From Arbacia lixula (taxonomy: Eukaryota > Echinodermata > Echinoidea > Arbacioida > Arbaciidae): a stretch of 64,000 nucleotides of DNA. The position numbers and the translations under genes were made by a program. The notes beneath the pieces were generated by a model. The model was given only the letters and a program-made list of their open reading frames with translations, was not told the DNA's origin and ran no database searches. The stretch spans positions 13,278,932-13,342,931 of the forward strand of contig OZ022589.1 of assembly GCA_963669155.1 (NCBI GenBank), in the 5' to 3' direction. Positions 54,752-64,000 of the stretch are shown piece by piece (the first letter of the stretch is position 1; each line of letters starts with the position of its first letter).

Positions 54752-56074
54752 GTACATGAACATCCAAGATTGATAATTTTTAGTTCTGAACATATTTTTT
54801 AACTCTTCGTTGCCAGTAATATTCGATTTGCCTGTTACTTTTTAGAATTCAGCCAATGACAATTGCAACTCACTCTGAGCATGGTCTCTTGTTATGCAGA
54901 CAAAATTTCCGAGGGTTACTTCAAAAGTTTATCATGTATAAACATAGTGACTATGAAACAGATAATGAACATCATACCACAATATATTTCTGCTTTGTCC
55001 GATTTGTGTACACATATTACTTGTGCAAGGATGCACCAGTGGCACATAGGATTAAAAATTTGCTTGTTACCTTCCTCATGGTCCATTTGAAACATATCTG
55101 ACACATGTCTGTGTACAATGTTTAGAGAGCATGTTCAGCATATACATGTGAGTGTGGGAATACACACTTTGAAATTTGTAGCTTGTCTTTTCCCAATCTT
55201 ACCTGCCATTTTAGTTGCAAAAACACATGTCTTTAAAAAGTTATATTGGCAGTCACAGAGGAAATATTTTTTTCATATGCAATCCAAGGTCAATATGTTG
55301 TGCAAAAGCATTTTTCCGTCTTAACTAAACTCATATAACAGTATTATAAGACCCCAGCAATAAGTGTCCCCAATATGGATTTTTCATACAGTAATCTGAA
55401 AACTATCTTCAGCCAGGTTGCAGATGGTTTGTTCTTCAGAGCAAGTGATCACTTTTGATTTTGAAATGACACAGTATTCTCCCAATTAATGCACTTCTGT
55501 AATATTTATTGTTCTCCCTTTTTTTCATTTATTTTCTCGTTTCCACACAACAGAAATCAGCAAAGGAGTAGAAGTGGAATGCATTCAGTGGACCAGAGTT
55601 TTCAGGTATGCAAAAAGTTAAATCTCTTCAGAACAATTCACTTATAATCTTTCCATTCACAGGACTAAAATATGAAGTTGAGTACATATATCAATAGAAA
55701 TCTTATTGGAGTAAAATCAAGTGTTTGTTTTTTTATCAACCTTGTACTACCGAACATACCAGTAAAACAAAGATGATGACATATACTGTCCATATGAATA
55801 TAAGATAATGTAAGTGCTTGAATATTGGTTCCTGAAGTATCGTGCCATTGCCAGAAGCCAGCGATGGCTTGGTGGTAATGTCGCTGCCCATCAATCAGCA
55901 GATACAGGGTTCAAATTCCTGCCTGGTTTTCTTTTTCTCTGCTAATACAGATACTACCAGTAAAACATTGGTGATCATATATATTGTCTCTCTGCAAAGT
56001 CATATGTTTCAGTTTTGTTCAATGCTTACTGACATTGTGTAGATCGCCCTATCTCATTGCCCAGTATCTTTCTT

Positions 56075-56115
<41 letters not shown>

Positions 56116-56462
56116 TCCCCCATTTCCCTCCCCCTCTGTTCTCTCTCCTTCACGTTTCGTACTATTCCTCCCATCCCTCACACTTCCTCCCTCAACACCT
56201 TCCTGTTTGTCATTTCTCGCTTCTCTCTTTCTCCCTATTTTTATCTCCTGTTCACATCCCTCCATTTCTTTGCCTTTTCACACTCTGTCACATTATATTT
56301 ATTTATTTATTCAGAGACAGTGAGCAGTTTGAAATGCTGAGCTCTTCCCACATGGATAAACTTTTGGCAGATGCAAAGGCTTTGGAGCAAAACCTAATCC
56401 TTCAGAAGGAAAGATTGATGTCCCATCTCAAAATGCTCTCGATGACACTCAAATTACCATAG
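54430..56462 (+). CDS. TEX12: TEX12-like synaptonemal complex central-element protein
   Basis: Three coding exons, 54430-54751, 55554-55605 and 56315-56462, with frames joining to 173 codons plus stop. The first exon begins at acceptor TTTCAG (54401) with a short 5' UTR. The N-terminal 100 residues are low-complexity Ser/Gly/Pro. The C-terminal 65 residues form an amphipathic helix: MDAILQEISKGVEVE, then MDKLLADAKALEQNLILQ, KERLMSHLKMLSMTL. They align with human TEX12 (ELFKEANAIENFLIQKREF...FTVIANTL). In vertebrates TEX12 pairs with SYCE2 to build the fibrous central element of the synaptonemal complex in meiosis. The family is short and divergent, so the call rests on helix pattern and length. 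Confidence 0.65.
55554..55605 (+). CDS. TEX12: TEX12-like exon 2
   Basis: A 52-base exon: EISKGVEVECIQWTRVF. Acceptor CAACAG|AAA, donor TTCAG|GTATGC. Confidence 0.72.
56073..56115. repeat. (CT)n tract in the TEX12-like intron
   Basis: About 40 bases of CTCTCT, followed by C/T-rich sequence up to 56260. Confidence 0.85.
56315..56462 (+). CDS. TEX12: TEX12-like exon 3 with stop
   Basis: Acceptor TTCAG|AGA. It encodes DSEQFEMLSSSHMDKLLADA to MTLKLP, then TAG at 56460-56462. Confidence 0.72.
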
Positions 56463-59400
56463 AAACCATAACAACTGTGGTTCCAGTTATAAAAAGTGAT
56501 CTATGTAGAATATTATGAGTTTTTCCCTCAAACTAATCCTGTTTCCTTTTTTTATGAATGTCCACATGTTCCTTTCAGCTATGCAACATTGATATTTTCA
56601 GGACCTACCAAATATTGTGAATTGCATAGTGTAATTATCAGTATATATTTGAATGGTAAGACGCATGTCATATTTATTGATTATTGATTATTGTAGAAGG
56701 TTTTCCATTAGAGAGGAAGGAGAAGGTTTTTAGACTCTTTGCTCTTGGAGAATAATAGATTTAACCTCATACGCCCTTCATCATTAAAGCTGAATAATCT
56801 TTTTAATGATTTTAATTTATAATATTGCATTTTTGTGTATCTTCTGATAAAATAGTTGGCAGTTCTTATCAGAATGGCATAAGCTAAGAATTTCTAAGAA
56901 AGTAATGTCAATTATATTTGTTAAAGGTTGGATGTAGTATGAACATAAAAGACACATTTTATTGTATTTTGATGTCAACATTATCATTTTTAAGGCCTGT
57001 ATAAATGCAGATCAGTAATTTCATTAATTGCACTGGTTCTGAGAAGGGACATTAGTGAATCACAATTAACTAAGGGTAGGACCTTAGGTATATGAGGGGT
57101 TTTTTTTCACTGCAGTCCTCCAGTTCAGATTTGCTTATAAATGTCAACCTAACAGCTAATGTATGGTCTTTTTTTTATTTACAATGCTTCATCTTTTTGT
57201 CATCATCAATAGTACTTTATTTTGTTCACAAGCAAGCTTATGAATGTTAGGTAAAGTGTTTGTCAAACATATTGATCTGCACTGTAACCAGGCAGGTTGA
57301 ATTCTCAATTAATATGTTCAATGGAAATGGGTGATTACAATAAGGAATAGCCTATGCTCCCCAAAAAAAATTCCTGTAATTTTCGTGTACATTTTCTCTC
57401 TTTGCATTTGATGTATAGTATGTCTCGGCGATGTTTGTAGGTAGGTCTAGACATGTTTACAACATGTTTGCAACATTGACATTACTTTCTTTCATTTGGT
57501 TGGGCAGACCTTAAATACCATGTTTCTACCATACTTTTGTACAGATTACGGTTTAAATATGTATTACAGCATTAATTAAATCAAGATGAAATCCTTCTTT
57601 GTACATATTTGTGATTAAAACAAAATTATTTGAGATCATATTTGAGCATTCATTGGTTTCACAAGTTTTTGTCATTCATGTAAGTCAACACTGCACACTG
57701 TATATGTCATGTTATATAATTCATGTTTTAACACATAAAACTTTGTAGTTAAAAAAAATAGGACAAACGACAATTAGCTTTAGTCTGTTCTGATGTCTCC
57801 TATGCTTCCCCTCACTTACTATTGTACTTCCCATTGTCTCTAATATAACCCATCCCTTTTATCATTATTAGATCATCTATTATTCATCCCATCTTTCTTC
57901 ACTTTAGCATATCTCTCATCTCCTTTCCCATGGTTGCACTATTCTTTCTCCCACCTCTCACCCCCTTTCCTACTCACTAATACACAATTCTTTCTCCCAT
58001 GTCTAACCTCCTTTCCCACTCACTAATACTAATACACTAATACACCTTTTTTATGATTCCCTCTTTCTCATGCATCTTCAATCTCCAGCCTCCCTAACTA
58101 TCACCTAAGCGGAACAATGCCCATACATGTTTGTGTATAATCAACTTTCAATTGTGCAGAAGCCTTGACAACATCCAACGTTTGAGAAAAAACACTTCCC
58201 AGATGCTTTTGGTTTCATCCACAGCAGATTCATGCTGTATTTACGATTGGGCCATCCTAACATTTCTGCAAATTTAAACAATGACTTGGTGTTAAAATGT
58301 TATGATACTGGGCATAAACAAAACATTTCACACTTAAAAAATATTTTAATACCATTGATGAGGCCAGAAAAGTTCTGGTATGATTACATATTCTGTCATA
58401 ATTGCCTCATAATCTTCCCTCATCTTTAAACTATGCTGCTCCTAGTGAATGACCACACAATTACAGGAAATTAGATGTATTATGGCCTGAAAGGCACATA
58501 GATGATTTATTGATGGGTCTGTGATACAACACATGAGTGGCAAGATTCAATAGTTCCACAATATAGTATGAAAGTTAAAGCCTTAAAGATAACCTCTAAT
58601 ACATCAGTACACCAATTACTTTTGTCAATTCTAAATAACATATTTTTCTCAACTTGACTTCACATATAGCTCTAGATATGCTAAGATGCATATCTAAAAA
58701 TATATTTATATGACACTAAAAACATTTACCGGTATTCACGATTACAGTACTATGGGCCTACTGCATAGCATCACACACAACATACAAATCTGATGACAAC
58801 GGTCTGCACTTTCTTTCCTACAGCATAATTAGTCATGACGTTATAAATAGCACTAAGCCTTGGAAAATGGAAGTAATATTGCTAGTTTCCAGTTTCAAAT
58901 TGTCTTCATGTAATAATAATGCTCTTGCAACAATGGCATATCATTTCATAGTTTCATACAGGGTCCGATATTCACAGGCCTTGCTTCTTTCTGGACCCCT
59001 CCACAAAAAATATTGTTCCTATGAATTAATTGTGTTAATTTTTTTTTCATGTTTATTGTACCTAAATTTACATTGATGTTTTTGTTGTTTTTTGCGGAAA
59101 ATAACTCTTCAATGTAAGAAAGTCTTCACATATGAAATATGACTAAATATGTAAAATACACATCTAATTTGCACAATTTTTCCTGACAAAAAGTATGCAT
59201 CTGCACTCTTGAGCATGGGCCTTGAAGACAGGGTGTCCCTTTTGCAGGTAAATCAAAAACAAATTTTGTAAAAAAAAAAAAAAACATACAAAATGCTAGA
59301 AGATACCATATTAGAACTTCCCTCCCAATAATATAACTGGACCTAAAGCGAAATCATCAGTTAGATTTAGAGGTTTGGGCGGTGTAGCTGCCGCTGATTT

Positions 59401-60112
59401 AATTAGATGGTGACAATACTTTACAGAAATTTAGTATTAACTGCACCTCATTTGCTTTACGGCAAGGTGTCTATTTATCGAAACCCATGGTTTGTCAATT
59501 TTACTCTAGTACTGTAAACCCCAGAGCAAAGACCCTTTAACGTGTTAACATTTTGGATACAAGTCTGTGCTAAACCTGTAAATCTCACTTTGCTTCACGT
59601 GAAGAGTCCAAAGTAACAGTATAAGAATTTCAGACTAATGCGTAGATAAGTACAGCAATCAAAAAATCAATAAGAATAATTGCGTTATATCAGACGATAC
59701 TGGTAGTAAGTTGAATTAAGAGTTCAAACGCAAATATAAGTTGAGCTATCTCACTAATTGAAAGTAATCATAAATACACGAGGCATCGTTTCATGTAACC
59801 TGCCTCCAGTGGCCATACTCGCATGCTTGAACCTGAACAGATCTCCTGTTTCTCTCTATGCGTTGAGTTGTAAACATAAATAAGTTTGCAAGTTAATCGT
59901 TTGGATTTGCATTTTGGAAATTCACTGCACGCCCATTATTGTCTTTGCCATAATCGTATGTTGCCTTCATATTGAAGTCAGTGTAAGCCTTTCACCCCCC
60001 CCCCCCCCTTTTCAAGGAGAAATTGAATAATTCTAATAAGAAGAAAGCAAAAGGGTAACAAATCCCTTTTGAATATTGATGTTAATGCAAATAGAGTGTG
60101 ACATCTATCAAA
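56463..60112. other. Downstream DNA and retrotransposon leader
   Basis: No exon recognised between the TEX12-like gene and the retroelement. The last few hundred bases (about 59700-60112) must contain the 5' LTR and leader of the BEL/Pao element. The LTR borders cannot be set without its 3' partner. CATAAATAAG near 59875 could be an LTR TATA box. A poly-C run lies at 59996-60008. Confidence 0.4.
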
Positions 60113-63100
60113 ATGGAAGAGCATCCCGTTGAAATCACAGATATTCCTGAAGATAACTCAGACACACATTCTGAAAAAGAAAAGGTTGACGATGTAGATG
60201 TATCTGCGAGTGCATTGCGTCGTTCCACTCGTGCTAAAAAACTTACAGACAAGGCTAAGCAAAACTTAGAGCAAGAGCTAGAAGGCAAGTTCTATACTGA
60301 GCATCTCGATTTACTAACGCTGCTAAAGGACACTGATAAGTTAGTATCTTCAGTACCTACGAATTTCGAAGAACTTTCCGCTAGAAAGACTGATATCTCT
60401 GCTCGATTTGAATCGCTCCAGCAAGTAGCAGATGAGCTTGAAGTAATCGAAGGGGACACAAATGCAGAGATAGCCAAGCATTTAGATGAACTTTCTCCTA
60501 TTGTTGTCGATATGATCTCAAAAATCGTTACTGCAGTTTCCAAAAAGAAACCGTCTATAACGAAGGAGCCATCTGTCACGAGAAAATCAACTTCATCCAA
60601 GACATCGAGGGCATCCACAATCTCGTCGAAGAGATTGAGCATCGCAGCTGAAACAGCAGCCCTACAAGAGAAGCTTGCTGCCCAAAAGCGTCATAATGAA
60701 CGCCAGAGGGAGTTGGAACGTCTAGAGTTGGAAGAAGATGCTAGAAGGAAAGAGGCTTCAATCAAGATGGCTCAACTACGCAGAGACTTAGAAGAAGACC
60801 GTCTAGAAGGACAACTGAAGGCACAAGAAGCCAAGATGAAAGTGTATGAAGAAGATGATGCAAGGTCATCCATCACAATTAGATCAGCCAAACAGTTGAG
60901 TGGGTCAGAAAGGAAGGATGCAGTTATCGCAGAACAAATTCCACCAACACACCAACACACCCACACAACAACACAGGCTTTGAATCCTGAGTCGCCTGTC
61001 TTCGACCCAAATCGCTCTACAGACACTGAAAGGAATGATGGTCTAATAGAAGCAATTTCTAGGACAATGACCCTCTCCAGGCTGCCAATTCCTGAACCTC
61101 CCACATTTATGGGTGATCCTCTACAGTACCCAGACTGGATTTCAGCCTTCACAACATTGATTGAAAGTCGAGGAATCCCAGCTGGAGAAAGGATACATTA
61201 CCTCAGGAGATATCTTGGTGGACCAGCAAGAGATGCTGTCAGTGGCTTCTTCTTGCTGAGATCAGAAAAGGCATTTGATCAGGCCAAAGAGGTGCTTGAA
61301 AAGCGCTTTGGCAACCCTTTCACTATTTCAGAAGCCTTCCGGTCGAAACTGGACACGTGGCCAAGAATTGCCAACAAGGACCACAAGAGCCTTCAGAACT
61401 TTTCAGACTTCCTTCGACAGTGCCTTGTGGCCTCATCAGAAATTGGAGACTTACAGATCCTGAATGACATGCGGGAGATTAACAGGATGTGCACCAAGAT
61501 CCCTGACTACATCGTACATAGATGGAACCGCACAGTGGTGAAACGTAAGAAAGACCGTGGACGATATCCAAGCTTCGAAGAATTTGTCTCGTTTCTCGCA
61601 GAAGAAGCGGAAATAGCAAATGATCCTTATGTGACCTATGAGGCAACGAGTTCAGGAAAGGACCGCAAACAATACCAGTCGAATCAGGTGAAGGAAGGAA
61701 ACAAGAAGCCTCGACAACAAAGGATGACCTTGTCCACTGAGGGAACATCGAGCAGTGCCTCGAAGACTTGCATTTTCTGCAAACGTCAGAATCATAGATT
61801 AGATGAGTGCAGAGACTTTGGGCGGAAGTCTATGGAACAGAAAAGAGAGTTCGTAAAGAAAGAAAGACTCTGCTTTGGGTGCCTCAACAAAGGCCATATG
61901 TCAAAAGAATGCCACAGGAGGAGCAAATGCAAATTATGCGAAAGACGCCACCCAACCAGTCTACATGATGAAAAGTTCATCCAGACATCCTCTGAAGGAA
62001 GGCATAGTAAGCAAGAGACAAAGTCTCCGAATCCTAAAGAGACTAACACAGAAACGGAAGCCAATTCGCACAAGATCATGTCGTGCACCAATGATACCCT
62101 CACATCCATGGTTCTCCCAGTATTCCTATCTAGTGTGGATAATCCTGAGAAGGAGATACTTGTCTATGCCTTGCTCGACACAATGTCGGATACAACCTTC
62201 ATCGCAGATGGCGTGGGTGATGAACTGCAGGCACCATCCGAAGCCGCAGTGTTGAGATTAACAACCATGACAGATAGATGCACAAAGGTTCCATGCAGGA
62301 GGTTCGAAAATCTCACAGTTCGAAGCTTCAAATCGGACACAAAGGTGGCACTCCCCTCTGCATATTCGAGGAACTCCATTCCGCTTGATGAAAGTCACAT
62401 CCCCACACCAGAGACAGCTAGTCAGTGGCCTCACTTGAGCAGTCTTACGAACCAACTTGCACCAAAACAAGACTGCCCCATAGGCCTGCTCATTGGTTAC
62501 AATTGTGCTCAAGCCCTCACCCCAAAGAATTGTATTCCTGGAAGGAATTATGAGCCTTTTGCTGTGGAAACAGAATTGGGAAGGAGTATTGTCGGTGGCT
62601 CACAGAAGGAGCCCATAGAGAGATTTGATGTATTTGGTCAGTCATATCGCACTGTTAGCATGAGGGTAGAGGCTCCTATTTCACCTGACAGTCCAGTGAA
62701 CGTGAAGTACATCTACAAGGCGCAGGTGAAAGAGGTCATAACTGCAGACTTCCTTCATATGATGGAAAGAGACTTCCATGAAATTGATGGAAAGGATACA
62801 ATGTCCCAAGATGACAAGAAGTTCCTGCAGATTGTGAAAGGTGGAATTCACCAGAGGGATGATGGTTACTATGAGATGCCACTCCCGTTCAAGGAAGGTA
62901 AACCCACTCTTCCGAATAATCGACAAGCAGCCCTGAGTAGACTTGTTGGTTTGAAAGGCCAGTTCTCGAAACGAGCTCAGTACAAGGACCACTACATGAC
63001 GTTCATGAATGAAATCCTTGAGCGAGGTGATGCAGAAAAGGTTCCTCCAGAAGAAGTTCCAGTCTCAACCAGTTGGTACATACCGCATCATGGTGTTTAT

Positions 63101-64000
63101 CACCCCAAGAAGCCAAACAAAGTCAGAGTTGTGTTTGACTGTAGCGCTCGTTACCAAGGGACCTGCCTGAATGATCATCTTTTGCAAGGGCCAAATCTCA
63201 TCAACCCCTTGATTGGAGTCCTGTGTAGGTTTAGGCAAGGACCTATTGCCTTCACCTGTGATGTGGAAAAGATGTACCATCAATTCCGTGTCACGAAGGA
63301 ACATCAGGACTACCTTCGGTTTCTGTGGTGGGAAGACGGCGATCTTTCCAAACCCCCAGTGGATTATCGGATGAAAGTCCACCTCTTCGGGGCTACATCC
63401 TCTCCAGGATGTGCCACTTTCGGGTTGAAGCAGATAGCTGAGGACCACAAAGAACTCAGCGTGGAGGCCGCAGATTTTCTCACAAGAAATTTCTACGTTG
63501 ACGACGGCCTCAAGTGTGAATCTTCTGAAGAAGATGCTATTGATCTCATTCAGAAGGCAGTGAGCATGTGTGCAAAGGGCAACCTGCGCCTGCACAAGTT
63601 CGTGAGCAACAGTTCACTAGTGACAGATAGTGTCCCAGAATCCGAATGTGCTGCTGTTGTCAAAACTAGTCTCGATCTTGGTCAGCAAGATGGCACATCC
63701 ATCGAAAGAGCCCTCGGTCTGCAATGGTGTATCGACTCTGATGAGTTCTGCTTCAGACTCACTCTCAAGGATCATCCCTTGACAAGACGCGGGATCCTAG
63801 CCACAGTTGCATCCATTTTTGATCCACTCGGTCTGATTGCACCTCTAGTTTTGGTTGGGAGACAGATTCTCCAGGAGATGTGTAGAAGCAAGATGGACTG
63901 GGATCATCCTGTTCCTGACGAGCTCCGTCCACAATGGGAAAAGTGGAGACAGGAGATGTTGAAGCTTGACACAGTCAAAATCCCTAGTTGCTTCCAGCCA
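60113..64000 (+). mobile_element. BEL/Pao LTR retrotransposon Gag-Pol ORF, open at right edge
   Basis: One frame of 1296 codons without a stop, running out of the window. Order: acidic N-terminus; Lys/Glu-rich coiled coil (about 180-270); Gag-like DUF1759 region (LPIPEPPTFMGDPLQYPDWI at about 324, with RYLGGPARDA); zinc knuckles CIFCKRQNHRLDEC (from 553) and CFGCLNKGHMSKEC, then CKLCERRH; aspartic-protease-like DUF1758 (VYALLDTMSDTTFI, about 684), where the usual Gly of DS/TG is Met; reverse transcriptase with VVFDCSARY, CDVEKMYHQFRV and the catalytic FYVDDG (from 1127); then the Pao-type connection (RRGILATVASIFDPLGLIAP). RNase H, integrase and the 3' LTR lie outside. The intact frame suggests a recent insertion. 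Confidence 0.93.

Noticed and set aside
59860..60112. Exact 5' LTR and primer-binding site of the BEL/Pao element
   Set aside because: No clear TGG-type primer site was found, and the 3' LTR is outside the window, so borders would be guesswork.
60292..63595. Minus-strand frames up to 176 codons
   Set aside because: Shadows of the plus-strand BEL/Pao Gag-Pol frame.

Overview
This is a piece of an animal nuclear genome, most likely an echinoderm (sea-urchin-like). It has GT-AG introns of 0.5 to 3 kb, AT-rich non-coding DNA, many palindromic MITE-like repeats, long simple-sequence tracts, a BEL/Pao retrotransposon and degraded Tc1 and LINE pieces. The species assignment is inferred from this repeat style and cannot be proved from the window. 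No operons, CRISPR arrays or prokaryotic signals are present.

Layout. Bases 1-20967 (+) hold the 3' half of ATP-citrate lyase (ACLY): 16 exons, 646 codons plus stop, every reading frame joining correctly. It covers the CoA-ligase-like region with the phosphohistidine and the citrate-synthase-homology domain, with all expected catalytic residues kept. Its introns carry many repeats, including a tandemly repeated element with AGGTCA half-sites, a 0.9 kb TGGA microsatellite and a partial copy of one exon. Bases 21-32 kb are 3' UTR and intergenic DNA with repeats only. Bases 32476-34377 (-) hold the most interesting gene, an intronless 633-residue protein that joins an IFIT-like TPR N-terminus to a C-terminal TIR domain. 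Bases 35.9-37.3 kb hold duplicated exon-like blocks of unknown identity.

Bases 39.8-51.6 kb are repeat-rich and hold broken genes: a Tc1 transposase remnant, a tRNA-derived SINE and a tRNA-Ile-like sequence, a TMEM53/DUF829-like pseudogene with frameshifts and stops, a LINE C-terminal fragment, and lectin-like and Cys-rich exon candidates. A 0.2 kb GAA repeat sits at 52.3 kb. Bases 54402-56462 (+) hold a three-exon gene of 173 codons that I read as TEX12, a synaptonemal-complex central-element protein. From 60113 to the right edge an uninterrupted 1296-codon BEL/Pao Gag-Pol frame runs out of the window.

The genes do not form a pathway: lipid metabolism (ACLY), probable innate immunity (TPR-TIR), meiosis (TEX12) and a retroelement lie side by side. 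Mobile DNA is the unifying theme. I see about ten repeat families. One TTAA-bounded palindromic family (copies near 0.4, 7.6, 25.4, 30.3, 34.8 and 52.7 kb) carries a palindromic CRE octamer (TGACGTCA) or a decayed form of it in the arms of its five longer copies.
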